A DNA stretch of 57,248 nucleotides from JAWVZS01 sp964507825 (GCA_964507825.1 CAZDQM010000004.1:1-57248), one strand, 5' to 3'; shown: positions 7,984-17,384, counted from the stretch's first letter. Notes: a model not told the origin generated them from the sequence alone. Made by a program: numbers and translations.

Positions 7984-8982
7984 CTTTGCCTGTTCCTGCA
8001 AGAGGGGGCATATACCTATTCTACTCTAATCATTTTGATCATGATACGTGGAATAAAACGTGAACAAGCTGTTCATCATGGCCTGTAGAACGAAGAAGCG
8101 GACAGGTTGTAAGGATGGAATCTATTTCATGATATAGATCAATGAACTGACAGTTACAGGGACGTCAAACCGGCCCACCAAGCTTGGGAATACACGCATC
8201 TGACCTGGCCTGACTGGGTGATGGTGTGGCATCCGGTATAGCCGCATTGAGCAACAGGGGTTTGTACCGTTACGATCTTGTATCTTGTAGTTAGGTCTGA
8301 GGTCACACCATCCCGCGACAGCCAGCATGGCGTTGCCATCTGCTTAGTAGCGGCGCCCAGTTGTGGTAAGTTGCCGTGACCTGAAATTCTCTGGTAAGTT
8401 GGTGACCTAACACCTGACTGCATCGGTACTGGTTATGGTGCAAATTCATGATATGCTACAATCTTGTCATGTCTCATTAGGACTGCTGACATGATGACCC
8501 CGGCAAAAGCCGCTGGGATCACCATATGTGGGTAATAACAAGACATTTACCATCATTTAGGCTGCGGCAGAAGCCAAGTCTGCCGGCAGATGCTGCTGGA
8601 AGGTTGAACATTCGAGTGTATCGCGCAGGCGCAACTCGGAGAGGGATACAAGGAGTAGGAGGCTGGGAGGGGACTCGGTATCCGGCCCCCACGGCTGGCA
8701 CGTGCTACCCTGTTGTCTTTGTACCTGTTTTTGTGATGCCTAGGTGGTGGCCCCCTCTACGCCGTCTGTCGTACACTGGGCATGCGCAACACGGGCCTGA
8801 AATGGACGTGGCTTGCAACGGCGCTTGGCCGTCTTCTGCCTGATCTCGCGCTCAAGCCCGAGCCGCCTCTAGAACTATTCCTGCCGGAATCGTTTGAAGC
8901 ACCACTTTTGCGTTGGTTGCTGGGGGGGGGGTGGATGGGTTCGTGTAACGGTCCCCGTCGAGCCATTTTTGTGTGGGGCTGC
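7984..8982. other. ~1-kb gene-free region with a ten-G tract
   Basis: No reading frame here looks like protein: the ORFs are rich in Pro/Arg/Ser/Cys and lack family motifs. A run of ten G lies at about 8922-8931. The long in-frame extension upstream of the ATPase start at 9025 crosses this tract and is unlikely to be coding. A stable RNA cannot be excluded, but I recognised none. Confidence 0.45.
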
Positions 8983-9017
8983 ATATGCAAAACCGCATAT
9001 ATATGCAAAACCGCATA
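8983..9017 (+). promoter_or_regulatory. Tandem 17-bp direct repeat with internal dyads upstream of the ATPase gene
   Basis: The sequence ATATGCAAAACCGCATA occurs twice, at 8983-8999 and 9001-9017, with an 18-nt period. Each unit has inverted arms TATGC and GCATA around AAAACC. The repeats cover the TATA-like CATATATATG and end eight bases before the ATG at 9025. This is the layout of a repressor operator, possibly autoregulatory because the product ends in a winged helix. Confidence 0.6.
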
Positions 9018-9024
9018 CCACAGC

Positions 9025-10200
9025 ATGGTAGTTCCATTCGTGGTGGGCAAGCCCGTTACCGGCGAATACTTTATCAACAGAAAGGACGAGTTGGAGAAGA
9101 TTACCACACTAATATCATCACCTGGTTCCCTAAACAACATAATGTTGCTAGCGCAGAGGCGAACTGGAAAATCCTCAATACTCTGTAACCTGAAAGAGCC
9201 GGACGCGAAGACTGTCTACGTGATATTTGACGCCTACGGGACCTCCGCAAAGGAGCGGTTTGCAAGGACGTACATCCACACCATCCTTAGCGCATGCGCG
9301 GCGAAGACAGACGACGCGTCATACAAGAAAAAAGTCAAAAAGGCGCTTGGCGATGGGACAAGCAAGCTACAGAACAAAATAAGCGACGTCGACGTAACCA
9401 TAGCGGAGTTTGCAAGGATTCACGTGTCGTTTAGACAGCAGGCAACAGACCCCGACGAGTCGTTGGAAAGCGCGCTTAATTTTGCGGAGGTGGTCGCAAA
9501 AGAAAAAAAAATTTCATTGGTTGTTATGATCGACGAATTTCAAGAGCTGTTAAAGTGGAAAGACAGCTTTTTGAAAATGTTTAGAAAAATCATACAGTCA
9601 CAACAAAACGTATCGTATGTTTTGGCCGGCTCGGCCCCCACAGTCATGCACGAACTCATACACGAGTCCAAATCTCCATTGTACCGTCAGCTTGTACATA
9701 TACCATTGGGCAAACTTCCAAAAAATGATGTAACTGCATTTATAAAAAAAAGGTTTGCAGCGGTCGGGATAAAGATCAGTGACGGTGCGTCCGAGTACAT
9801 TTTTGAGCTGAGTCGCGGATACGCAGACTATGTTCAGCGGCTTGGAATGCAGGCTTTTTTGTTATGCCTGGATAAAAAATCTGTCGCAAAGCCGGATGTA
9901 GATCAAGCATACGAGGAGATGCTTGTTCAATTGGATGCCGACTTTGGCGGCGCCTTTTCACAGCGCACAGAGCTCGAGCAAGAGATACTGATCGCGCTGG
10001 CAGCGGGCAAGGCCTCGACGTCGGCCATATCGCGTGAAATCAGAAAACCCCAGAGCACGATACCAAAAACGATGAACAGGCTGATGGACTCGGACGTCGT
10101 TGAGAGGTATTACAAAGGTAGGTACCGTATTGCCGATGGTGTTTTTTCAGACTGGGTATGCAGGCTGGCATGCAGGTACAAGGTTAGGTCGACTGAGTAA
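9025..10200 (+). CDS. Archaeal P-loop ATPase with C-terminal winged helix
   Basis: About 391 residues from the preferred ATG at 9025, which follows a TATA-like element; the same frame stays open to 8782 but the extra 81 residues are low-complexity. It belongs to the archaeal ATPase (PF01637-type, STAND/AAA+) group: the FINRKDELEKI entry motif, Walker A AQRRTGKS, Walker B SLVVMIDEFQELL, a sensor-like SYVLAGSAPT, and a C-terminal winged-helix (AISREIRKPQSTIPKTMNRL). Such ATPases are common in archaeal mobile and defence regions, but their cellular role is mostly unknown. The last residues (YKVRSTE) and the stop are encoded by an inserted MITE-like repeat, so the native C-terminus has been replaced. 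Confidence 0.8.
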   Translation: MVVPFVVGKPVTGEYFINRKDELEKITTLISSPGSLNNIMLLAQRRTGKSSILCNLKEPDAKTVYVIFDAYGTSAKERFARTYIHTILSACAAKTDDASYKKKVKKALGDGTSKLQNKISDVDVTIAEFARIHVSFRQQATDPDESLESALNFAEVVAKEKKISLVVMIDEFQELLKWKDSFLKMFRKIIQSQQNVSYVLAGSAPTVMHELIHESKSPLYRQLVHIPLGKLPKNDVTAFIKKRFAAVGIKISDGASEYIFELSRGYADYVQRLGMQAFLLCLDKKSVAKPDVDQAYEEMLVQLDADFGGAFSQRTELEQEILIALAAGKASTSAISREIRKPQSTIPKTMNRLMDSDVVERYYKGRYRIADGVFSDWVCRLACRYKVRSTE

Positions 10201-10224
10201 TTGCACCTGAAATTTCAAAAAACT
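10176..10224 (-). repeat. MITE-like repeat, copy B (partial, supplies a stop codon)
   Basis: Reverse-oriented copy of the repeat family: the GTACAAGGTTAGGTCGACT end and the palindromic core CCTGAAATTTCA are present, while the other half is lost. It lies inside the 3' end of the ATPase gene; the last seven codons and the TAA are repeat sequence. Confidence 0.75.
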
Positions 10225-10241
10225 GTGATTACGCATAAACT

Positions 10242-10797
10242 TTAATGAACGTTCATCTCATTAGCATTCCTTCCACCAACAGACCTAATAAAATTTGCTG
10301 GCCGAAACTCGCCCGAAATCAACTTGGGTAGCAAAGCATCTTGATGAAGTATTGACGAGCGCGATTCTGATGTGTTTAGACGTATACGTTCATCCCATGC
10401 AGACACACATGCTTCAAAGTAGTTGATCAGATCAGTGGGCGGTTCACCTATTGGCAACATTTCGAACTGCTTTTTAGTAATAGGCCCAAACACTGTTCCC
10501 ATTTGTTCATACTGCTTTAGATCGTTCTGTAGCGACCATACAAAATAATAGGTGAACGATCTTGAACCAGTTTTATGTCTAAGTGCTGCAACACCACTAC
10601 CTGCGCAACATTCTTCCCACGCCATATTTATCGCCCCCACCGGAGCCCTCACACTAACTAATGTATCGTCTGTACGTGCAACTCGGGCTGGTGACGTGCA
10701 ATATTTTCTGTTTCTAGGATATCGTAACCCAAAATCTGTACTGCCTTGAAAGAATGGCAGTCCTTCGCCGTCATCGTTATACATATCGCTTGGAGGC
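10242..10797 (-). pseudogene. hsdS: Truncated type I restriction specificity subunit (HsdS), C-terminal half
   Basis: The minus-strand frame encodes a C-terminal target-recognition domain of a type I restriction-modification specificity subunit. Recognisable parts are the beta-rich core (LVSVRAPVGAINMA, typical of the TRD), the helical spacer (FGPITKKQFEMLPI...LINYFEACVSAWDERI) and the terminal LLPKLISGEFRP motif. The HsdS frame breaks at 10797, where the reverse strand of a transposase fragment begins; the first target-recognition domain is missing. No hsdM or hsdR is in the window, so this is a relic of a lost restriction system. The apparent longer ORF to 11111 is a chance fusion with the antisense of the transposase. 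Confidence 0.8.
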
Positions 10798-11327
10798 GAC
10801 TGGCATGAGATGAAAGATCCGAGGTTTCGAGGCCTCAAACTAATCACGTACCTTGATGACGCCTCCCGATGCGTGGTAGCAGCGCGAATCTTCACCGAGG
10901 TCACCTCTGAGAACGCTGTGACAGTACTCAGGCAGGCAGTAAAGCGATTCGGCACGCCTGCAACCATACTGTCTGACAATGGCCCGTGCTTTGTAGGCAG
11001 AAGGGGCCGCAGGACGCCCATAAAATCCTGGCGGCCCACTGCCTTTGAGGTAGATCTTCTGGACATGGGAATCGAGCTGATAAACTCTAGGCCGTACCAC
11101 CCGCAGACCAACGATAATCTGGAACGATTTCACAAGAGCATCGAAGATGAGATATTCCACTACGGAGCCTGTCTGCGTACGTCAAATACTATAACGAGAG
11201 AAGGTTGTACTTCTCCCTTGACATTCGTAACCGCCAGACGCCCCTGATGGCGTTCTCGGACAAGAAGGCTACCGATGCGATCAGGGAAAACAATCCAAAA
11301 TGGGTGGAGGAGGACCTACATGACTAG
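10798..11327 (+). pseudogene. DDE (rve) transposase remnant, C-terminal half
   Basis: The fragment starts abruptly at the first catalytic Asp (DWHEMKDPRFRG). It continues through the rve core with ITYLDDASRCVVAA, the second Asp in ILSDNGPCF, and the Glu in the NLERFHKSIEDE helix. A frameshift near 11172 then shifts the C-terminal tail (YNERRLYFSLDIRNRQTPL onward, ending at the TAG at 11325-11327) into another frame. The N-terminal helix-turn-helix half is absent. It is the same family as the remnant at 656-1165 but a different copy: in the short overlapping segment their codons differ at several positions. Confidence 0.85.
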
Positions 11328-11353
11328 GCGAAATAATTTCGATATAATACAAC
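11327..11353 (+). repeat. Terminal inverted repeat of the rve-type IS (copy 2)
   Basis: Immediately after the transposase stop, 27 nt beginning GGCGAAATAATTTCG and ending AATACAAC match the outward-read end at 1222-1248 at about 21 of 27 positions. Confidence 0.65.
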
Positions 11354-11504
11354 TTGCGGCATTTCTTGGGGCCGCTCAATCGTTTTCTGTATGGCAGGAT
11401 ACAATAGTCATCTATGTTTACGTGACTTGCCATTATGTAAGCCAAGTAATCCTTTGCAATCCTCTTAAAATTAGTGAAACCTAATTTTCGTATAATAGAG
11501 TATA

Positions 11505-11519
11505 AAATGATTTATAATA
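11505..11519 (+). promoter_or_regulatory. TATA box of the nuclease-STAND gene
   Basis: An AT-rich TTTATAAT stretch is centred about 26 nt before the ATG at 11539, consistent with a leaderless archaeal transcript. Confidence 0.55.
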
Positions 11520-11538
11520 TTAAAACAACAATTACAAC

Positions 11539-14500
11539 ATGAATAGCATATTCTCAGTCTCAGAAGAGGATATCAATAGATTATCTACTGAGGATTGTGT
11601 ACGACTGTTTGGTGAGTTGTTGCATTCGGACGCGAGAAGGATGCGCTTGTCAATTTCCAAAGTGCATTTTACGTCCAAAACCGTCTCCGACGGAGGGATC
11701 GACGCGTCTGTAGAGAATGGAATACAAGGGCAAGGCGATCTTATAATTGACTCTGAGTCTTTTTATCAGATTAAATCAGGTAAAACATTTACCCCTTGGA
11801 ACGAATCTGAGATAAGAGACGAGCTATTAGGCAAAAAATACGCGCTATGGGATAATCTAAGGTCTGAGGTTCAAAGATGCTTTAAGAGAAACGGGACGTA
11901 CATTTTAGTATGTATGAAACGGAGGATGACTTCCAAAAACAAAAACGATGCTAGAGAAAATTTAAAAAAAATTTTTGGTGAATGCGGGATTTCAAATCCC
12001 AAGATAAAAGTATTTGATCAAGAACAGATCCTCAGAGTTGTAAAATCATACCCGTCTCTAATGCTACGGCTGACAAACCGAGACAATTCAATTTTTGAAT
12101 CCCACAGGGAATGGGAAACGAGGGACGACATGCGAAACAGCCTAGTCATGGGCAATAAACAAGAGCAATTCGTCAGGACGGTCAGAAGCATACTTTCTGC
12201 TGACTCAAAGGCAATTCACTTGAATGTTTATGGGGAAACAGGTGTTGGAAAGACAAGACTAGTTCTTGAATCTACGAGGGATCCATTCCTGCTGCCCTTG
12301 GTCGTCTACTGCCCATCCCCCAAGAATTGCATCAACAGCTCGTTGTTAAACGAGCTTGTCAGAAATGATTCATTGCATTGCATATTGGTAGTGGACGACT
12401 GTGACTATGAAGAAAGGGTGGAAATTTGGAGACGGTTAAAAAATTTAGGGTATAGAATCAAGCTTGTAACAATTCACAGTGATCTTTACCAGACATCCGG
12501 AACTACGGAACAAAGGCAGGCTCCAAATTTTGATGATCGAGACATACAGCAAATCATCATGACGTATAATCCTGACGAAATCATTGCAGGCCAATTAAGT
12601 AAGTTATGCGGCGGGATCCTGCGAGTTGCTCATGTTATAGGTTGGGATTTAAAGAATAATCCAGATCAGTTTCTCAGTGTATCCCCAGATACGTATGATG
12701 TATGGGGCCGATTCATTAACTACGGGGGCGATCCCAAGTCTGAACGCATCCAACAGCGGAAAAAGATCCTTTTCACCATGGCGCTATTCAAAAGATTTGG
12801 CAACATCCGACATTTTCGAGACGAGTTCAACGCAGTGCACGATCTTGTGTGCAAGATTGATTCTAGTATAAGCCTGTCCATCTTTCAGGATCATGTCGAC
12901 GAGATGCGAAGAAAAAAAATACTGCAAGGCGAAGACACGCTGTACATCAGCCCAAAGGCTTTACACCTCTGGTTATGGATGAACTGGTGGGAGAGCTACG
13001 GCGACCGGTTTAATCCTGTCGATATCGCCGGAGATCTGCCGGAGCAGCTAAGGAAGTGGTTTTTTGCAATGTTTGAATACGCGTCAAGTTTTGATGCAAC
13101 CAAGTATGTTGTCACGAGGCTGTTTGAAGAAGGTGGTCCACTTTATGATTCGGATTCCATTAGAACCGAATTAGGCTCAGAATTTTTCAGATCACTGTCC
13201 TTTGTTGATCCTTGTGCAGCAACCGAGTACCTTGAGAGAACTATCAACTCATGGACAAACGAGGAGTTGAAAAACTTTTACGGACGAAGAAACGTACTAG
13301 ATGGCTTGGGAAGAATCGTCTTTGAACCCGATTTATTCCTGCGAGGGGGCAGGATACTGCGAGATCTTGCAAAATGTGAAAATGAAGACGGGTTAAATAA
13401 TGCAACTGGCTTGTTTACAGGCCTGTTTTCCCTAGGAACCAAGTACGCATCTATCACCCAAACATCTCCCCAAAAAAGAATCCCGTTGCTTAAAGAGACG
13501 TTATGTGATGCGAGTGAGAAAGTAAGAGATCTTGGATTTCAGGCATGCGAGTCCGCATTGCAGACAACTGGTGCTACGGTTTCGAGGCGTGGTGATGAGT
13601 TGTGGGTTGACCGGAGGGGCTGGGAGCCCAAAACAAATGACGACTGGACCAAGGCGCACCAAGCAATAATGGATGTAATGGTAAAGAAGATCCCAGCGCT
13701 ACCACAAGATGAGCAACGAAAATGTGCAGAAATAGTATTTAGAAATTCCAGGGGAATATTGCGCAGTATTCCAAATCTGAGACTGTACGTAATTAGAAAG
13801 TTACAAGAGCTGGAGAAATTTGTATCAAAGGAAACAGCATTGCAAAACATCATTACCATCTTGGAGTTTGATGGGAAATACCTGCAACGCGAGGCAAGGA
13901 CATTGCTTGAACAAATTCGTGACAACATCAGCGGAAGCGACTATCCGGCGCAAATGAGACGGTACGTGGGCATGAACATGACAGTTGATCTTGTGAGAAG
14001 GAATGGGAGGCACGAAAGACGCGAAGAAATTAAACGGTTGGCGAGAGAATCCCTTGAAATCAAAAAACTAAAACCACAACTATGCTGGCTTGTCACACTT
14101 GATGCAAAATCCGGATACCAGTTTGGATATGAACTGGCAACGCTTGACAACGATCGAAGCCTGCTAGACATCATACTGGACTCTCAAAAGAATGCAAGAA
14201 AAGACGAAAGTGCATTCTTTCTAAGCGGGTACATGCGAAAAATATTCGAAAGCAATAAGGGACTTTGGACTAGAATCATGGAATCGCTGTCAGAAGATAA
14301 CGCACTATCGCGGTTCTTCTTTGAGATTGCTTGGAGATCAGGTATAACGGACAAAATTGGCAAGGTTCTACTAGACATGGTCAGAAAGAATGAAATCGAT
14401 GCCGGTAAATTATCCCAATTCTGCATTGGAGGTGCGGTATGTCAACTTTCTGAGTCAATAGTTCAAGAATGGATCAGGATTATGTTGGCCACCAGACGGC

Positions 14501-15291
14501 CAGCCGTCGTTTCCAGCGCGGTTGACTTGTTTTATATGTACTTTATCAACAAGCAGGAAAAAATCTTAAACGCGGAATTAACGCTAGAACTATTACTACA
14601 CGAGATCTTTTTTGACAAAAGACGCGCTTCCACCAATAGTCCGATAGTTGATCACTGTTGGAAAGAGACTGCCATAAAGTTTATCCAACAGTATCCTGAA
14701 AAATCTCTCATTATTGCCGAAACGATGCTAAAGGGTATGAGATACGACAATCCTGTCGCTAATGCTTACTCGCAATCGGTGGAGGTATTAGACAAGGTGG
14801 CCACAGAGCAGCCCAACGAGACATGGAAAATAATTACCCGATTCATTAATCCCCCGATTGATGAAAGAGGATACGCAATAATCCATTGGGCAAGAAGAAC
14901 ACCGAATTCAAAACCCAGCTTCATACAGCTTGTGGATTTTGACAAAATTTTTGCCTGGATTGATCACGATCCGCACTCTAGGGCTCCGTTCATGGCTAGA
15001 TATTCCCCACCACATTTAAGCAATGAAAAATGCTTGGCTAGGGAAATCCTAGTACGGTATGGCCAAGAGGATTCGGTGCAAAGTAACATGCTTGCAAATT
15101 TTCACACAGAAGGGTTTTCAGGAATAGCTTCAGAACACTACCAAAGTAAGAAAGACAAGATTCTAAGATACAAAGAGACAGAAGATGACGAGAACGTAAA
15201 GCGATGGATTGACATGTACGTTGATTCCCTGGATTCAGACATACGGCGCGAAAAACTAAACGAAGAAAGAGAATTGTATGTATTCACATAG
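11539..15291 (+). CDS. Avs-like PD-(D/E)XK nuclease-STAND NTPase, candidate antiviral sensor
   Basis: A 1250-residue multidomain protein. Residues ~40-130 look like an Mrr/Cap4-type PD-(D/E)XK nuclease: SDGGIDA (catalytic Asp at ~55) followed by FYQIKSG (Q77-x-K79). A P-loop NTPase follows with Walker A GETGVGKT (~232-239) and Walker B CILVVDDCD (~281-289). The remaining ~850 residues are long, helix-rich and repeat-like without catalytic motifs, suited to target sensing. The order nuclease, STAND NTPase, helical sensor is that of Avs antiphage proteins, which cut DNA once a viral protein binds the C-terminal part. The gene stands alone, with its own promoter, next to an hsdS relic and transposase debris. 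The reading frame is intact over 3.75 kb despite the decayed neighbours, suggesting it is maintained. The function is inferred from architecture only. Confidence 0.75.
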   Translation: MNSIFSVSEEDINRLSTEDCVRLFGELLHSDARRMRLSISKVHFTSKTVSDGGIDASVENGIQGQGDLIIDSESFYQIKSGKTFTPWNESEIRDELLGKKYALWDNLRSEVQRCFKRNGTYILVCMKRRMTSKNKNDARENLKKIFGECGISNPKIKVFDQEQILRVVKSYPSLMLRLTNRDNSIFESHREWETRDDMRNSLVMGNKQEQFVRTVRSILSADSKAIHLNVYGETGVGKTRLVLESTRDPFLLPLVVYCPSPKNCINSSLLNELVRNDSLHCILVVDDCDYEERVEIWRRLKNLGYRIKLVTIHSDLYQTSGTTEQRQAPNFDDRDIQQIIMTYNPDEIIAGQLSKLCGGILRVAHVIGWDLKNNPDQFLSVSPDTYDVWGRFINYGGDPKSERIQQRKKILFTMALFKRFGNIRHFRDEFNAVHDLVCKIDSSISLSIFQDHVDEMRRKKILQGEDTLYISPKALHLWLWMNWWESYGDRFNPVDIAGDLPEQLRKWFFAMFEYASSFDATKYVVTRLFEEGGPLYDSDSIRTELGSEFFRSLSFVDPCAATEYLERTINSWTNEELKNFYGRRNVLDGLGRIVFEPDLFLRGGRILRDLAKCENEDGLNNATGLFTGLFSLGTKYASITQTSPQKRIPLLKETLCDASEKVRDLGFQACESALQTTGATVSRRGDELWVDRRGWEPKTNDDWTKAHQAIMDVMVKKIPALPQDEQRKCAEIVFRNSRGILRSIPNLRLYVIRKLQELEKFVSKETALQNIITILEFDGKYLQREARTLLEQIRDNISGSDYPAQMRRYVGMNMTVDLVRRNGRHERREEIKRLARESLEIKKLKPQLCWLVTLDAKSGYQFGYELATLDNDRSLLDIILDSQKNARKDESAFFLSGYMRKIFESNKGLWTRIMESLSEDNALSRFFFEIAWRSGITDKIGKVLLDMVRKNEIDAGKLSQFCIGGAVCQLSESIVQEWIRIMLATRRPAVVSSAVDLFYMYFINKQEKILNAELTLELLLHEIFFDKRRASTNSPIVDHCWKETAIKFIQQYPEKSLIIAETMLKGMRYDNPVANAYSQSVEVLDKVATEQPNETWKIITRFINPPIDERGYAIIHWARRTPNSKPSFIQLVDFDKIFAWIDHDPHSRAPFMARYSPPHLSNEKCLAREILVRYGQEDSVQSNMLANFHTEGFSGIASEHYQSKKDKILRYKETEDDENVKRWIDMYVDSLDSDIRREKLNEERELYVFT

Positions 15292-15387
15292 TCTGGCCCG
15301 TCAAAGTATTTTACAATCTCTACTAGATGATCCGGCGCGCGCCGTGATGTAATGTGTGCCACATTATACAAAACCCGACCCAGTATG

Positions 15388-16689
15388 CTAATTCATAGAC
15401 TCTACAATCTCTGAAAACTTCCACGGACCGCAGATATCCATCTTTTTGTTATACCGCAAGAACCCCTCCTCGTCTAGCTGGTTTACAACGTGCGCGCAAA
15501 ATGGCAGCGCGCCCGACGCGCCAGGAGAGTTATAATTCAGTATGTGGATTACTCTTTCTTGTTTTTCTAGGATCACCTCAGGTACAAACCGCCCGTCCTT
15601 ATCAATCAACGATGATCTGATGCCGGCAAACCCCTTTTCTGTGAACTTTTCAGGCCGGATTTTTGGCAGAAACGCCTGAACCCTGCGTATCATGGCGGTC
15701 TTTGATATCGACGATGCAATCTCGTTTAATGCCAGACTCTGAAACCGGCTGTCAAAGATTACCTTTCTTGCTCCAGAATCAAGCATCTCCAGTATTTTGG
15801 GGACAAACTCCCGAATATTCTCCACATTATCATATCCGTAAGGACTAAAGACGGGTACTGCATTAGGACCTATCTCGCACCCCCCATGCGCGCGTATTAT
15901 CCAATGCGGATCCAGGAATGGGTATTCAGGGAATTCAGGTACAGAATAGACACTAGCCGAAGTCAGGTTTTCATATTCTTGTGGCGCCTTCCAGTACTCG
16001 CCGCGAAAATGCAAGTCAGTGTACTCGGATGCGGCACCGAGCTTGTGTGCAATGTCGACTGCTTCCCCCCCTGCCGCATTGATTACAAATTCCGCATGAA
16101 TCGTCTCCAAATTATTCAGTGATACCTGTATCTCATCATCATACTCCCTTACTCCAACCACCCTGCTACCAAGGACGAATGCCGTCCCCGCCTCCATGCT
16201 GTCCTCCTTTAAAGAATTTGTCAATAATCCATAGTCCACAGAGCCGTCCCGGGAACAGAACAGTGCGGACTCGCATGATATCTCCGGTTCCCTCCTTTTA
16301 ACCTCGCTTCCGTCCCAGAGCTCCATGTCGGACTCGTCAAGGCCGTTTGCCATTCCCCACTGCATGTATTTTTCTAGCATCTTGTTGCCTCGCTCGTCTC
16401 GTGACACCTCGATGACGCCATCCTCCCGAAACGGAAGGTTTCTGATGCCGGCATAGGTCTTCCACATGTCAAACCCCGCATATGCGGCCCTTGCAAAGAT
16501 CCCCTTTGTCTCCGGATTGTACAGGTACGGCGCGTGTACCTTGCCTGTGTTCCGGCTACTTGCATGCATGGCAACACCGCGTTCCCGCTCTACTATCACG
16601 ATGCTTTTCTCCGGATTCAGGTGTGCAAGAAAATACGACAGGGATGTTCCTAGTATCCCGCCGCCTATGATGGCAACGTCCGCATGCAT
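15388..16689 (-). CDS. FAD-dependent oxidoreductase, L-2-hydroxyglutarate oxidase-like
   Basis: A 433-residue DAO-family flavoenzyme. The N-terminal Rossmann dinucleotide motif DVAIIGGGILGTSLSYFLA and the following acidic VERE bind FAD. The SSRNTGKVHAPYLY segment matches the flavin-contacting helix of LhgO/L-2-hydroxyglutarate oxidases, and the C-terminal NSPGASGALPFCAHV completes the FAD site. It probably oxidises a 2-hydroxy acid and passes electrons to oxygen or quinone; the exact substrate is not visible. No transmembrane helix is seen. It lies alone, transcribed toward the 3' end of the STAND gene, with about 95 nt between their ends. Length is normal for the family (~400-430). Confidence 0.8.
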   Translation of the reverse strand: MHADVAIIGGGILGTSLSYFLAHLNPEKSIVIVERERGVAMHASSRNTGKVHAPYLYNPETKGIFARAAYAGFDMWKTYAGIRNLPFREDGVIEVSRDERGNKMLEKYMQWGMANGLDESDMELWDGSEVKRREPEISCESALFCSRDGSVDYGLLTNSLKEDSMEAGTAFVLGSRVVGVREYDDEIQVSLNNLETIHAEFVINAAGGEAVDIAHKLGAASEYTDLHFRGEYWKAPQEYENLTSASVYSVPEFPEYPFLDPHWIIRAHGGCEIGPNAVPVFSPYGYDNVENIREFVPKILEMLDSGARKVIFDSRFQSLALNEIASSISKTAMIRRVQAFLPKIRPEKFTEKGFAGIRSSLIDKDGRFVPEVILEKQERVIHILNYNSPGASGALPFCAHVVNQLDEEGFLRYNKKMDICGPWKFSEIVESMN

Positions 16690-16748
16690 GGAATCACTTG
16701 CGCCATGTTCTTAGTTTAATCTTTCACTCACGCGTCATTATGTTCGCG

Positions 16749-17384
16749 TTAGAGGATTTTAAGGCTGCGGCACACCGAATACATCGTCCGCTTGAGGTTC
16801 TTGTCGCTTATGGTATCCATCCGCTGTCTCAAGACGCGCCTTGCCTGATCCCGCTCGGTGCCGCCCGGCAGTGATAGCACGCTGTTGATGATCTCTGGAA
16901 TTGACTCACGTATCCACCCATCCAAGGATGCATACACCTTTGGCGGCATCAGGAGCACCTGCTCGTTGTCAAGATCAACTACCTCGGTAAAATTTTCATG
17001 CTCTATTCTATAGATTAGTGATAAGACGCAGTTGTCCGGGGTGGGGTTTTCCAGGATTTCCACAGAGCGCGGACCCGCCTTGTTCTGTGATATCTTGTTT
17101 TTTAATCCGACTGGGTTGACTAGGGTGCCGCTTATGCCTATATGCTGTCCTTCGACGCCGGTGACCGTGCCAAAGAAGAAATTTTTAAAGTCGCCATCCT
17201 TGCGTGTTCCAAACACGTGAACTCCCTCCCGCATGACGGGTTTTTTTCCAAACAACAAGGGATTGCGTTGATTGATTGTATTTATTTGATCGTATGAGTC
17301 ACGTGTAATTAGGCGTTCAGTGCCTATCCTTGTCGCCGTCTTTGGACTCTGGATAATATCCTGCACCAAAGATATAATTATCAT
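16749..17384 (-). CDS. Hypothetical protein, probably shorter than the open frame
   Basis: Not recognised. The open frame encodes 211 residues. The middle looks like a beta-rich domain (FGTVTGVEGQHIGISGTLVNPVG) with a VDLDNEQVLLMPPKVYASLDG segment, and the last ~60 residues are charged and helical. No signal peptide or membrane helix. The first 68 bases overlap the end of the Cache-protein gene, so the real start is probably inside (an ATG lies at the MREGVHVFGT segment). The adjacent position suggests co-transcription with the upstream Cache protein. Homologues would settle the start. Confidence 0.55.
   Translation of the reverse strand: MIIISLVQDIIQSPKTATRIGTERLITRDSYDQINTINQRNPLLFGKKPVMREGVHVFGTRKDGDFKNFFFGTVTGVEGQHIGISGTLVNPVGLKNKISQNKAGPRSVEILENPTPDNCVLSLIYRIEHENFTEVVDLDNEQVLLMPPKVYASLDGWIRESIPEIINSVLSLPGGTERDQARRVLRQRMDTISDKNLKRTMYSVCRSLKIL

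Noticed and set aside
8782..9024. In-frame upstream extension of the archaeal ATPase.
   Set aside because: It is rich in Leu/Pro/Cys without motifs, crosses a ten-G tract, and lies upstream of an operator-like repeat and TATA box; the ATG at 9025 is better.
656..10810. Idea that the two transposase halves come from a single copy split by inversion of the ~10-kb segment between them.
   Set aside because: In the short overlapping segment (about 36 nt around DWHEMK) the copies differ at several bases, and copy 1 continues degenerately past the junction, so they are two different copies.
10810..11111. Minus-strand N-terminal part of the long frame 10242-11111.
   Set aside because: It is antisense to the rve transposase fragment; only the 10242-10797 part shows HsdS sequence.
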